Shown here one piece after another: positions 28,903-39,637 of a stretch of DNA of 64,000 bases. Source of the stretch: Sycon ciliatum (taxonomy: Eukaryota; Porifera; Calcarea; Leucosolenida; Sycettidae); assembly GCF_964019385.1 (NCBI RefSeq), contig NC_088653.1, positions 11,688,173-11,752,172 on the forward strand, read 5' to 3'. How positions within the stretch are numbered: position 1 is the first letter of the stretch; every line of letters begins with the position of its first letter. The notes below the pieces were generated by a model. The model saw nothing but the letters and a program-made list of their open reading frames with translations. It was not told where the DNA came from and made no database searches. Made by a program: the position numbers and the translations under genes.

Positions 28903-31302
28903 TTACCGAAAGCACTCTGCAGCAGCAAGGACCACAGAAGCATCAGAGTCAATGACTCTCTGGCGGGCATCTTGAGACCGTGGCCTGCGGTGACCACGGA
29001 GGCTGGCATTGGAGGCACGAACAAGAGAAAAGGAAACCCTTGACCTAATAAAGGCAAGAAGTGAGGAGAAGGGCTCCTTTCTCTTGTCGGCGAGCATAGA
29101 GGCGACACGCGTGAAAAAAGCGGAGGCGGACTTGCCGTAGCCGCCGGAAGCGCTGAACACAATGGGAGAAAAAGACGCGTGTTCAACTTCCCGGACGCGT
29201 TCTTCGTACGCGCGCCTTTTCTCGGCCTCATGCTTCCGGTAGGTGGCTGTGATGGACTGTTGGCGGTTGGAGCGGGCGTGCGGGTTGAATACCCGGATGT
29301 CCAGTAGTGCCCGTTCGAAACGTCCACCCCAGACACCCGATGCGGCCACATCCAGGCGGGCACCGTCCTCGGAGATGGCGGAGCGGTGACGGAAGGTCTC
29401 ACCGGTTAGCGGCTGGAGATGTGGCTCGACCTGGACATCATGGGCCACGTCACGCAGGAGAGATGCGGTGAGATCCCGAAGGTCATTATGCCGCATGGCG
29501 GGGTAGCCACCAGTTGGGCAAGACAGCGCGTGTTCCGGTGAAAACGCTTTGCCGCACACACATTCTGTTGGCAGGCCTGGAGGGGTCCAACCATACCGTA
29601 GGCAGAGAGCGTCCCAGAACGCCTGCTTGTGTAGGTTGAAACCATACTGACGAAGGGGCCGACAGGTCAACCAGCTGGAGGCGCCCTTTTCAGCAGCAAG
29701 ATTCATTGTGCGCTCTGTGGTGCTGGTGGAGGTGGCAATGACCGAGGCAACCGCTTCCTTCGCCAGGCGCCGGGACTGGGAAACAATCTCTGCCTTCGCT
29801 GTGATGGTGGCAGCTGGGACGCCTTCTGCTGACTGATCTTGCTGGAGGATCTTCTGCACGAGAGACTTGGTAATATGCATAGAGTCCTGGAACTGGGAGG
29901 CAAGGGAGGATGGGTTGACGATCCCCAGCCCTCCGTCCCTGCACGGTAGGGCCAGCATGGCACGCTCGATGTCTCCTGGCGGGACGCGGTTGATGATGGC
30001 AGGGATGAATTTGGTACGGATTCTTTCCTCCAAGGGTGCGAGCAGGTCGGCCGTATTTGGCACTGTCCGGGCGACAAAGAACCACTGATGGCGAACTCCC
30101 TGGCCGAAGGCAGCAAATGCCGCTTGTGGTTGGGTGCGGGCGAACTCAGCCAGAACATCCACTTCGCGACACCACTCATCCACCTTGCCTGACACATATG
30201 CCGAACAGAATGTTGGTGATCCGAGGACGGCACCTAGGTGGCGACACCCATCCGACCGGATGTCTATGCTGGAGTCCTGGAAGATTTCCCTGGCTCGATC
30301 TAAGCACTCGGGCTTCACCAAAAGTATCGACTTTTTGGCGTTGATGTAGTATCCATAGGATGGACCTTCTTCTTCCAGGATGGACCACCACTTATGAAGC
30401 CTGGTGAGAGTGCTTGCTGCTGTGGAATCATCTGCGAACCACGCTTGTACGGCTTTGCTAGAGGCAGCACGACGGATGAGAGGCTCGGTGCCCAACGCAT
30501 ACATTGCCATTGCGAGCGGATCGCCTTGTGTAGTTCCTTCACAGGAGAGAATGGTCTCGCCACCGACGAACAGCCGGGATGGGGACCGGTACGTATTGAC
30601 GATGGTGGTGGAGAATTCTGGGCACAGATGCTGGATGTTGCGAATGCATACGTTGCGGTTGATACGATTGAACGCATTTGATGCATCGGCTAGGAGCACG
30701 GCCTCAGTGTCGTCTTGCGCGAATGCGGATCGCATAGCGTGGATGGCTGCTTCGATGCCGCTCTGTTGACCTGCGCACAGTTGGAGGCACCCTGTGGCTT
30801 GCTGAATTGCTGGGCCTACTACCATCAATATGGCCTTGCCGATAACACGTCGGACGACCTCACCAATTCCGATGGGCCGAACTCCGGGTTGCTTGTCTAA
30901 TGGGATCAGCCTGCAGGCGGTATAGGCCTCAAGGGAGGAAGGGTCGATGGCAGTGGTCGCTATGCGACGGGCACACAGGGCGAGCGCATCGCAGAGAGCA
31001 TCAGAGGCACTATGGAAGGACGAACAGATTCTTCGCCAGCCATTGGCGTCCATGCCTGAGGGTCCGGCCGCACCGTTGGTATTGAGGACTGATTTCATGA
31101 TGGCCTCTCTCGTGATGGCTGAGAACATGATGGCATGTGGTTGTTCGGGAGGTTTTCCCGGTATAAGCACTGCCTCATGGAGTGGCTCACCCGGAGGGTG
31201 CTTGGAGATGAGGACCTCTCGGACTTTTTTTCCAAACTTTGGAGCAGGGTGCAAGTTTTCGCGCTCTGAGGCTCCCACAGTTTCTCGCCAGGAAACCGGC
31301 AT
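28903..31302 (-). CDS. Retroelement reverse transcriptase with C-terminal zinc and nuclease-like region
   Basis: An uninterrupted 799-codon minus frame. RT motifs: GAAGPSGMDANGWRRI, LIPLDKQPGVRPIGIGEV, LLADASNAFNRINR (first catalytic Asp), EGTTQGDPLAMAMYALG, AWFADDSTAA (FADD) and YYINAKKSILLV. The C-terminal part has KGASSWLTCRPL, a C-x-C-x7-H-x4-C zinc-like site (CVCGKAFSPEHALSC), RHNDLRDL, then ARLDVAAS ... ALLDIRVFNP, and EVEHASFSPIVFSASGGYG. The last part resembles the zinc plus PD-(D/E)XK arrangement of restriction-like-endonuclease elements. The same block is common in corals and sponges. The N-terminal half lies at 37196-38621; a LINE (about 31330-37195) separates them. The first ~25 residues near 31302 may belong to the junction, not the protein. 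Confidence 0.88.
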   Translation of the reverse strand: MPVSWRETVGASERENLHPAPKFGKKVREVLISKHPPGEPLHEAVLIPGKPPEQPHAIMFSAITREAIMKSVLNTNGAAGPSGMDANGWRRICSSFHSASDALCDALALCARRIATTAIDPSSLEAYTACRLIPLDKQPGVRPIGIGEVVRRVIGKAILMVVGPAIQQATGCLQLCAGQQSGIEAAIHAMRSAFAQDDTEAVLLADASNAFNRINRNVCIRNIQHLCPEFSTTIVNTYRSPSRLFVGGETILSCEGTTQGDPLAMAMYALGTEPLIRRAASSKAVQAWFADDSTAASTLTRLHKWWSILEEEGPSYGYYINAKKSILLVKPECLDRAREIFQDSSIDIRSDGCRHLGAVLGSPTFCSAYVSGKVDEWCREVDVLAEFARTQPQAAFAAFGQGVRHQWFFVARTVPNTADLLAPLEERIRTKFIPAIINRVPPGDIERAMLALPCRDGGLGIVNPSSLASQFQDSMHITKSLVQKILQQDQSAEGVPAATITAKAEIVSQSRRLAKEAVASVIATSTSTTERTMNLAAEKGASSWLTCRPLRQYGFNLHKQAFWDALCLRYGWTPPGLPTECVCGKAFSPEHALSCPTGGYPAMRHNDLRDLTASLLRDVAHDVQVEPHLQPLTGETFRHRSAISEDGARLDVAASGVWGGRFERALLDIRVFNPHARSNRQQSITATYRKHEAEKRRAYEERVREVEHASFSPIVFSASGGYGKSASAFFTRVASMLADKRKEPFSSLLAFIRSRVSFSLVRASNASLRGHRRPRSQDARQRVIDSDASVVLAAAECFR

Positions 31303-31387
31303 CAGGCCGGCCTGGTTTCAAACATTAGGTATAGTAGTAGTAGTAGGAAACTAGGTAGACATCGGATAGCTTTGGCCTACCTCCGCC

Positions 31388-32319
31388 ATGCCTCCAGCAA
31401 AAGCTGCCGTTCGCGGGCTGACGGATTCGGAGGTAAAAATTTTGTGCTCCCTCCCCGGGATCGAGTCTTCGATTTTAGACGTAGTAAAGACGCTGGCAAC
31501 ATTTGTGACGGAGTCCGCAGACCGCGAGACACGACTAAAGAATAGGATCGATGTTTATCGAGGCAAATTGCAGGCCTGAACGAGGAGGTTGTCGCCCTCA
31601 GGGAGTCCTCCATTGTCGCAGCAAGTGCTTCTCCCCTGACTCCTCCAGCAGTTGCCCACAACCAGCACAGCCAGCGTACGATGGAGAGTACAGCGGGAAG
31701 GACCAGCAAGCGTACCCGTACTCGCGCAGGCCAGGCTGCCACGTGTACCACTGATGCAGACGAACACCGTAGCACTTCCCGTAGCGTGGGTGACCCTGCC
31801 AGTGACCATGAAACGTCAACGGAGGATGAGGAAAAGTCCCAGGCAATTGAGCGGCCCACTGTCAAGCCCAAGCCACTGAAGCTAGAGCCAATCACGGATG
31901 ACACGTGGAAACTGGTATCAAACGAACCTCACAGAGTGAAGAAAGCCGTAATCTATGTGGGCAATTTGAACTCACATAGCAGTGAAGAAAGTGTCAAGGA
32001 ATTCACTGAGCAACGCTCTGCAGCAGTAAACAAACCGGTGAAGGTTCACCAGTGCAGCATACACACCACAGAAGATGGGAAAGTGTCTGCCCGCTTGATG
32101 ATCGATGCGACTGACCTTGAAATCGCCACTGCTCCAAACTTTTGGCCTCGCCCACTGTACGCGAGGGTTTTGCGCCACCGTGAGCGTCCGAAGGGGGACA
32201 CCTTGTCCGGCTCACACAGTGACACTCTCAGTGATGCTCCAAAGGGGGACACCTTGTCCGGCTCACACAGTGACGCTCTCTCCGAGTCCTCCGACACTCA
32301 AGCTCAAAGCTCCAATTAG
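31388..32319 (+). pseudogene. LINE ORF1, nucleic-acid-binding protein, one frameshift
   Basis: Starts MPPAKAAVRGLTDSEVK. A heptad-like helix follows (RETRLKNRIDVY). The frame shifts by one base near 31560 and continues as QIAGLNEEVVALRESS. The C-terminal half has KKAVIYVGNLNSHSSEESV, EDGKVSARLMIDA and FWPRPLYARVLRHR, an RRM-like module by resemblance. A 51-bp duplication encodes two copies of PKGDTLSGSHSD. ORF1 proteins of this LINE class coat the RNA. ORF2 begins immediately downstream. Confidence 0.75.
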
Positions 32320-33196
32320 ATCCTTTCGGATCCTGCTGACGAACACATTTGGACTACTGAGTAAACTTGGTGACTTTCACCATGCTGTACACGTTCACCA
32401 ACCTGACATTGCCATTGTCACAGAGAGCAAGCTAACCCCTGAGAAGGCTACTGATTCCGAACTGTCCTTGCCTGGGTACTACTCCCCACTGCGGAAGGAT
32501 CGAACAGCTCATGGAGGAGGAGTTGCGGTTTGGGTTAAAGCCAGTCTGGCCCTCCGAGAACTCGATGACATCCAGGTCGGTAATGAGGAGCTTGCTGAGT
32601 GTCAGAACTGTGGATAAGAAGTCAGTGGCTGTGTGTGCTGCATATCGCTCTGGCTCCTGCCACGACAATGACATCAGTACCCTTGAAGCCATCAGTGCTG
32701 GCATAGACCTGGCCCGTAAATCTTGTCAATATGTGGTATTGGCTGGAGATTTTAACGTACACAACATGGATTGGCTCGGCAGCACCAAGACAACTCATGC
32801 AGGTGTGTACACTGAAGACATGTGTGCTTTTCACTGCTTGGAGCAGCACGTGCATGAGCCCACCAGGGGCCTTAACCCACTCGACTTAATAATGACTGAC
32901 CTACCGGGAGATGCGACCGTCAATACCTTAGCACCTCTGGGAAACTCTGACCATGCCTGTGTCCTAGCTGACTTTCATGTAAGCACAGCAGAGGAACCAC
33001 CAGTGACCAGAACTGTCTGGCGTTACCAACGCGCAGATTGGGACAGACTCCGCCACTTCTTTAGAACAACAGATTGGCAGTCCACTGTCAGTGATGATCC
33101 TGATGCAATGTGTATGCACTTGACCCAGAATATTCTGGAAGGAATGCGCCGATACATACCGTCTAAGCAATTGTGCATGAAACCATCTAACCCCGC
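32320..33196 (+). pseudogene. LINE ORF2 5' part: APE endonuclease, copy 0
   Basis: Begins SFRILLTNTFGLLSKLGDF, then PDIAIVTESKL (catalytic Glu), HGGGVAVWVKASL. After a frameshift near 32600 come VAVCAAYRSG, YVVLAGDFNVHNMDWL, LNPLDLIMTDL and LGNSDHACVLADF (SDH catalytic end). It breaks off inside the linker at KPSNP (about 33196), joined to a piece from inside the RT. It is the authentic 5' part of ORF2, followed by rearranged duplicates. Confidence 0.8.
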
Positions 33197-34490
33197 TTTC
33201 AAAACTATTTACCTGCTGTCTGTATGCACTTGACCCAGAATATTCTGGAAGGAATGCGCGGATACATACCGTCTAAGCAATTGTGCATGAAACCATCTAA
33301 CCCCTCTTGGTGGACACCGGAATGCACTGAGGCTGTAGCACAGAAACAAAGAGCATGGAGGAGACTCTGCGCCGACCGATCAAGACATGTGTGCTTTTCA
33401 CTGCTTGGAGCAGCACGTGCATGAGCCCACCAGGGGCCTTAACCCACTCGACTTAATAATGACTGACCTACGGGGAGATGCGACCGTCAATACCTTAGCA
33501 CCTCTGGGAAACTCTGACCATGCCTGTGTCCTAGCTGACTTTCATGTAAGCACAGCAGAGGAACCACCAGTGACCAGAACTGTCTGGCGTTACCAACGCG
33601 CAGATTGGGACAGACTCCGCCACTTCTTTAGAACAACAGATTGGCAGTCCACTGTCAGTGATGATCCTGATGCAATGTGTATGCACTTGACCCAGAATAT
33701 TCTGGAAGGAATGCGCCGATACATACCGTCTAAGCAATTGTGCATGAAACCATCTAACCCCTCTTGGTGGACACCGGAATGCACTGAGGCTGTAGCACAG
33801 AAACAAAGAGCATGGAGGAGACTCTGCGCCGACCGATCAAGTGCCCAGCTGCAAGCCCGTTACAATGTCGCCAAGCACTCGGCTAACCATTGCCTGGCAA
33901 CTGCCAAGCAGGCATTCACAGCAAGCCTGGCGCAGAAGTTAGCCTCTGGGTGTATGGCGTCTGGTGAATGGTGGCGAACCATCAAGAAGGCCTCTGGCCA
34001 CGGAAACAGCCCATCCATACCTACTCTCCGCAGCACCGATGGTACGGAGCACGACACCAACCGCAGCAAAGCTGAGTGCATGGCCGAACACTTCGCCAAC
34101 AAATGCAGTCTAGGGGCAGACGACCTATCCGCTCCATTTCCTTACGTCCGACCACGTACTGACCGCAACCTCTGCACCGTCCGGTTTCGCGAAACCACAG
34201 TCGAGCGAACTCTCCGCCAGCTCAACCCCACGAAGGCCACTGGTCCAGATGGGATACCTGCCCCCGTCTTGAAAGCTTGCTCTGCAGAATTGGCACGGCC
34301 GCTTTCAAAACTATTTACCTGCTGTCTGTATGCACTTGACCCAGAATATTCTGGAAGGAATGCGCCGATACATACCGTCTAAGCAATTGTGCATGAAACC
34401 ATCTAACCCCTCTTGGTGGACACCGGAATGCACTGAGGCTGTAGCACAGAAACAAAGAGCATGGAGGAGACTCTGCGCCGACCGATCAAG
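33197..34490 (+). repeat. Tandem rearranged duplication inside LINE ORF2
   Basis: A unit of about 1106 bp recurs: 33222-34327 is repeated from 34328. Each unit starts with a 163-bp linker piece (MHLTQNILEGM ... ADRS) that jumps back to the endonuclease (DMCAFHCLEQ) and runs on to FTCCL. Junctions share only 3 bases or so. The copies are almost identical (for example c/g changes near 33261 and 33474). The frame stays open for much of it (33387-34382). Confidence 0.85.
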
Positions 34491-36847
34491 ACATGTGTGC
34501 TTTTCACTGCTTGGAGCAGCACGTGCATGAGCCCACCAGGGGCCTTAACCCACTCGACTTAATAATGACTGACCTACCGGGAGATGCGACCGTCAATACC
34601 TTAGCACCTCTGGGAAACTCTGACCATGCCTGTGTCCTAGCTGACTTTCATGTAAGCACAGCAGAGGAACCACCAGTGACCAGAACTGTCTGGCGTTACC
34701 AACGCGCAGATTGGGACAGACTCCGCCACTTCTTTAGAACAACAGATTGGCAGTCCACTGTCAGTGATGATCCTGATGCAATGTGTATGCACTTGACCCA
34801 GAATATTCTGGAAGGAATGCGCCGATACATACCGTCTAAGCAATTGTGCATGAAACCATCTAACCCCTCTTGGTGGACACCGGAATGCACTGAGGCTGTA
34901 GCACAGAAACAAAGAGCATGGAGGAGACTCTGCGCCGACCGATCAAGTGCCCAGCTGCAAGCCCGTTACAATGTCGCCAAGCACTCGGCTAACCATTGCC
35001 TGGCAACTGCCAAGCAGGCATTCACAGCAAGCCTGGCGCAGAAGTTAGCCTCTGGGTGTATGGCGTCTGGTGAATGGTGGCGAACCATCAAGAAGGCCTC
35101 TGGCCACGGAAACAGCCCATCCATACCTACTCTCCGCAGCACCGATGGTACGGAGCACGACACCAACCGCAGCAAAGCTGAGTGCATGGCCGAACACTTC
35201 GCCAACAAATGCAGTCTAGGGGCAGACGACCTATCCGCTCCATTTCCTTACGTCCGACCACGTACTGACCGCAACCTCTGCACCGTCCGGTTTCGCGAAA
35301 CCACAGTCGAGCGAACTCTCCGCCAGCTCAACCCCACGAAGGCCACTGGTCCAGATGGGATACCTGCCCCCGTCTTGAAAGCTTGCTCTGCAGAATTGGC
35401 ACGGCCGCTTTCAAAACTATTTACCTGCTGTCTTCGCTCCGGTATCCAGCCACAACATTGGAAGGTTGCAAACGTGGTTCCAGTCCACAAGCGCAAGTCT
35501 AAATCGTCGCCATCAAACTATCGACCAGTGTCGCTACTGAGCATCCTCTCCAAGGTCATGGAGACCATAGTCAACAGGGCAATGAGCAACTTCATGGAGA
35601 CGAATCACGTCCTGTCAGAACGGCAATTTGGATTCCGTCGCGGCCACAGTGCAGCAGACCTGCTGACTGCTCTCCACCACCAGTGGGTGCACACCGCCGG
35701 AGATAAAGGAGCTTCTCGAGTGCTGGCCATCGACATTGCTGGAGCATTTGACCGGGTGTCTCACACTGGTGTGTTGCACAAGGCTAGAGTGTATGGCATC
35801 TTGGGAGACCTGCATCGGTGGCTCCAAGACTACCTCTGCAACCGCACACTTCAAGTCCTCATCTCCGGCCAGACATCAGCCAGACGCCCAGTTAAGGCTG
35901 GGGTGCCACAGGGCAGTATCCTGGGCCCCACCTTATTCTTGGTCTACGTCAACGACCTTGAAGACCACCTCCCAATCGGCTCCAACCTTGCCTCATTCGC
36001 CGATGACACAACCCTATACGCCGAAATTGCAACGCTCGCTGCTGTTCCTGACAACGCTAGAGTACTCCCGGCTGCTGTCGACCTAGTATCCAGTTGGGGC
36101 TCGGATTGGAAAGTGCAGTTCGAGCCAGCCAAATCTCAGGCCCTTACAATTTCCCACCATCGTCGGGACTGGCCAATACCCCCCATTGTCTTCAATGGAA
36201 CTCCTGTCGAGGAGCAGCCCTCCATCAAGGTACTCGGCGTCACGTTTGACCATCAGCTAAAATTCAGCCAGCATATCCGAACTGTTGTAGTCCGAGCAAC
36301 GCAGAGACTTGGAGCCTTGCACAAGGCATTTCACTTGCTGACTATTCCTGCCCGGCTTCGAGCCTACAAAGCCTTTGTCCGGCCGGTTATGGAGTACTGC
36401 CCAATCGTCTGGATGGGGGCAGCTTCTTCCCACTTGAATCGGCTGGACTGGGTGCAGGAGCGTGCCATCAAAGCAATACATCCGCAATGCTGGCTTCCTA
36501 GCCTCATAATTCGCCGCACCATCGCTGCCCTCTGCCTCCTGTATAAAGCCCTTTGCGATAATTCTCCCGCTCTTCTCTCGAGAATGGCTCCACCCCCGAC
36601 ACACCAACCCAGGACCACACGCCTCACCCGCCAGGCTGTACGACTGTCCACCGCGCATCCCCATCAGTTACAGAATGTTCTTCCTGCCAATTCCAGGAAC
36701 AATGTGAGCCGAGCCTTTCCCCACTCCGTCATCCCAATTTGGAACCAGCTGCCTACCTCTATCATTCCCCACCCATTTCACCCAAAGAACATCCAAAAGT
36801 TCAAGACAGCAGCTTATCACCATCTCCTCAGAACGAACTGGCCCTGA
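34491..36847 (+). CDS. LINE ORF2: endonuclease end, reverse transcriptase and C-terminus
   Basis: A 784-codon frame, the complete 3' copy after the duplication. It contains LNPLDLIMTDL, SDHACVLADF, SWWTPECTEAV, KATGPDGIPAPVL, NYRPVSLLSILSK, RQFGFRRGHSAAD, AIDIAGAFDRV (catalytic Asp), GVPQGSILGPTLF, SFADDTTLYAE (FADD), KVLGVTFDHQLKFSQH and the C-terminal RAYKAFVRPVMEYCPIVW and FPHSVIPIWNQLP blocks. All RT catalytic residues are present, so this part could have been active recently. It lacks only the endonuclease 5' half, which lies at 32320-33196. Confidence 0.92.
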
Positions 36848-37195
36848 GCCACTCATAGCATACGCGAGGAAGAGGGTACAGTGTCCTACCCTGCTTGGAC
36901 ATACATGTAATCTCTCCTCACGGACAGTCTCCTCTTGAATTTAAAAGTCTAACAGCGTTCACATCAATACTCAACTTATTCTTTTGCTCACTGAGCAATA
37001 CAATCTTTCCATTTTCTTTCTTCTGTTTTCTTTTTCAATTTAATCCTCCCTACCCAATATCCCTTTGGTGCGTCCATGGAGCTATGAAGCCGAGACCTCT
37101 GGTCGGCGGAGCTTAATGGGCCCCACCACCACACTCCATCATTCACCCCAGTGTCTGGAGATATGTGGATTTTGTAGAAAAAAAAAGAAAAAAAA
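36848..37195 (+). other. 3' untranslated region and A tail of the LINE
   Basis: Pyrimidine-rich, ends with an A run interrupted by one G (37179-37195). It abuts the coding sequence of the split RT element. Confidence 0.75.
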
Positions 37196-38621
37196 CTGAT
37201 TGACCGTCAATGATGTCGTTCAGGGAGTGAGAGCCCGTGGATGATTCTTGGGAGAGCATTCGAACCGCTGCTCCGGTCTTCCCTGCAGTGATCAGTGATG
37301 CGAAGTTGCGTGCGTCATTTCCCTGACTAGCTGGGGAGGGACGGGTGGAGGATTTACCGGCGTCGAGTTGCTCCTGAATTGTTCGGGCTTCCCGTATTAG
37401 CTCGTCCACGTTTCCGGCATTCCACAGTGGCAATCGGCGGTTGAGACAGTCCAGGTGTTCTTGCCGGCTGTTGGCTCCGTATGGCTTCTGCAAGATTAGT
37501 TGTGTGGCTGTCATGGCTCCCTTGATGGCATAGCCTTCACCTGCACCCTCTTGCCCGAAGCGCCTGAAAAGTTGGGCTAACAGTGACACAAACTGCGCCC
37601 CGACGGCTCCGGAGGGCACGAGAAACAGGTTTGGGCGGAAATGCACTACCTCTTCATATGCGGCGGAGAGTACTTGCTGGGTGTCCGCTACGGAAAGGTT
37701 CCCCAATTTCAGGTCACAGTTTGCAGGTGTGTACTGTGGGAATTCATGGGCCCTAGTGTTAGTGTCTGGAGTGGCTCCACTGGTGTTGTTTGAGTGCCCT
37801 ATATCGCTCTCATCCAGGGTGGCTAGCAACTCGGCATCCAGGGTTTGACTGGACATTACAGTGGGGTGAGCTGCCTGTGTGCTGTGTGTGGCCTCAGTCA
37901 CCTCAGTGAGTAAGCGTTGGGCACGAGCTGCATTGCTCAGGAGACATGTAGGCTGCGCAGCTGCTGGGGAACACTGGGTGTGTTGTGTGTTGCATGATTG
38001 GATCTCTGTACTCTGGGGCGTTGGTGATGGACGCTCGGGGATTGAATCGGTCTGGCTGTCCTCATTTGCTGACCCGTGCAGATGACGATCGAGCAGGTCC
38101 CATGCATGTTGTTGGGTGTTCGAAACTACGGTGGATGTACGGCTCGTAGCTTGGTCTTCCGAACGATCAAGCAGGTCCCATGCATGTTGCTGGGAGTTCG
38201 AAACTACGGTACTCGTACTACGACTCGTTCCTGCATCTGCTGTCTGGTGGGCAGTCGCGGGGACAGGCCCAGGTGATCTGGGAACGTGACGTGCCGTTTG
38301 AACTCCTACGAGTACGGGGCTGCGAAAGGCAGGCGGTGGCGACGCGGGAGACGCGGCTGGAGAAGGATTGTTTCGGCAGCGGTTTTTCTGAGCAGGGCAG
38401 CAATTCCGGCATTTACGTCCACTCTTCACACAGACACAGCCAACACAGGAGCCATTGCCATTGCACCGGCAACACTGAGGGCCTCCCTGCATGGCGTGTG
38501 CTGTCCAAGCTGATGCTTGAGGTGCGCAGCACGAGAATCTGGCCCAGAACTCAGTACAAATCCGACAGCTCCACAATCCGAGACCGTTCAAAAAACACAA
38601 CACTTCCATTTTTGTCACCAT
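37196..38621 (-). CDS. N-terminal half of the split RT element: Cys-rich zinc region plus conserved helical part
   Basis: The minus frame starts near 38621. Residues ~45-85 hold a dense Cys cluster (QCCRCNGNGSCVGCVCV, KCRNCCPAQKNRCRN) like CXC-type zinc regions. A Ser/Pro/Gln-rich linker contains a duplicated VVSN-QQHAWDLLDR segment. The C-terminal part reads VSLLAQLFRRFGQEG, IKGAMTATQLILQKPYG, CLNRRLPLWNAGNVDELIRE and NFASLITAGKTGAAVRMLSQ, the block that precedes the RT domain in this family. The frame is open to the junction (DIIDGQ) and then enters the LINE tail. Its continuation is the RT at 31302. Confidence 0.82.
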
Positions 38622-38793
38622 ATACGCGATACAAGGTGAAATGCGTACGGACTATGCAATATTTGGCCAAAACACGTACCGTTGGTCACAACGATAAATC
38701 AGCCCCCATAACGTTTATATATACGCTGCAGCTTCAACGCTATTTGGGTGATCAAGGTGCGAGTACCGTAAAAAATGGCGTTACCGTTGTTTG
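38622..38793 (-). other. 5' flank of the split RT element
   Basis: Probable 5' untranslated sequence of the element; nothing else seen. Confidence 0.4.
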
Positions 38794-39015
38794 CTAAGGG
38801 TGTCTATGTCTTTCCTCGCCGGTACTTGGGGTTGTGACGGAGGCCTGGTATACCACTTCCCCCTCCAAGCATCCGCCGCCCAAAGGGCATGATGGCTTGG
38901 CTCGGCAGTTGCACCCTGCCGCAGATCTCTCTTCACCATGCGTTAGTACCTTTTGGTTGTGTCCCTTCATCAGGTAGGACATGTTGGGCATGCAGGAGTC
39001 GTATGTGTATATATA
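38794..39015 (-). pseudogene. Penelope-like element: linker before the GIY-YIG domain
   Basis: Minus strand reads SCMPNMSYLMKGHNQKVL, GCNCRAKPSCPLGGGCLE and GEVVYQASVTTPS. CNCR-x-CPL-GxCL-xxVVYxAxV is the Cys-rich linker found between RT and GIY-YIG in Penelope-like elements. It stops at 38794 just before the expected YIG motif; the missing downstream domain is at 26402-26097, in the same orientation. The RT part, expected further upstream, is not recognisable. Confidence 0.78.
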
Positions 39016-39149
39016 ATTGGTTGAACCATTCTTTTTGACCTTTGTGGTTACGCCCCGCCCTTGTGGTGTTGAGCACTGTTGAAACCTGGGTACATGTATA
39101 CCGACTTATGTCAAAGTGATTATGTATCCCCGCGTGCCAAAGCATAATA
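39016..39149 (-). other. Upstream Penelope flank, non-coding
   Basis: Includes the block shared with 23537-23580. No RT sequence seen. Confidence 0.35.
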
Positions 39150-39637
39150 ATTATAGCAATAAAAACTGCTTTATGGCAGTTTTCTAAAAAAAGTTTTGTG
39201 TTCTAGTCCATGGACCCCCTCTAAAAAGTAAGAAATGAACGAAATGTGATAGCCGAAAATTAAAATTTCACACAAAACCTCACAATAATCACAACACTTG
39301 AAATGCTGCTTTCAACACTAAACTTGTACTGCACAACAATTGGCAACATGCATGTCATGCATGCATAGGAAAGAGGATCACGAGGGGAAAAGGTCTTATT
39401 ATTATTATTATTATTATTAAATTTTGAATAGGGCAGTCCCACAGGCCTAGGGCCTTTTTACAGGTCTTCTGCATGTAGCTTTTCATTCTGTATGTGATTA
39501 TTGTAAGGTTTTGTGTGAAATTTTAATTTTCGGCTATCACATTTCGTTAATTTCTTACTTTTTAGACGGGGTCCATGGACTAGAACACAATAACTTTTTT
39601 TAGAAAACTGCCATAAAGCAGTTTTTATTGCTATAAT
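39150..39637. mobile_element. Foldback element with ~145-bp arms
   Basis: ATTATAGCAATAAAAACTGC at the left and its inverse at the right end begin arms that match for about 145 bp (39150-39295 and 39492-39637) with few differences. The loop holds an (ATT)n run at 39397-39418 and a GGCAGTCCCACAGGC block similar to the LINE 3' end at 52705-52730. No coding. Confidence 0.75.

Larger units (their letters stand above)
31330..37195 (+). mobile_element. APE-type LINE (CR1/L2-like) with poly-A tail, inserted in the RT element
   Basis: Carries ORF1 (31388-32319), ORF2 with endonuclease and RT (32320-36847), a 3' untranslated region and an A tail at 37179-37195. It sits between the two halves of the minus-strand RT element. 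The 5' boundary is approximate; a (GTA)n run lies at 31333-31345. A tandem rearrangement occupies 33197-34490. Other LINE pieces in the window (16.2-22.1, 53.6-59.1 kb) share its motifs but not its sequence. Confidence 0.85.

Noticed and set aside
28776..29402. 208-codon minus frame overlapping the RT element end
   Set aside because: Shadow frame of the RT element plus a homopolymer; Pro/Ser/Thr-rich with no motif.
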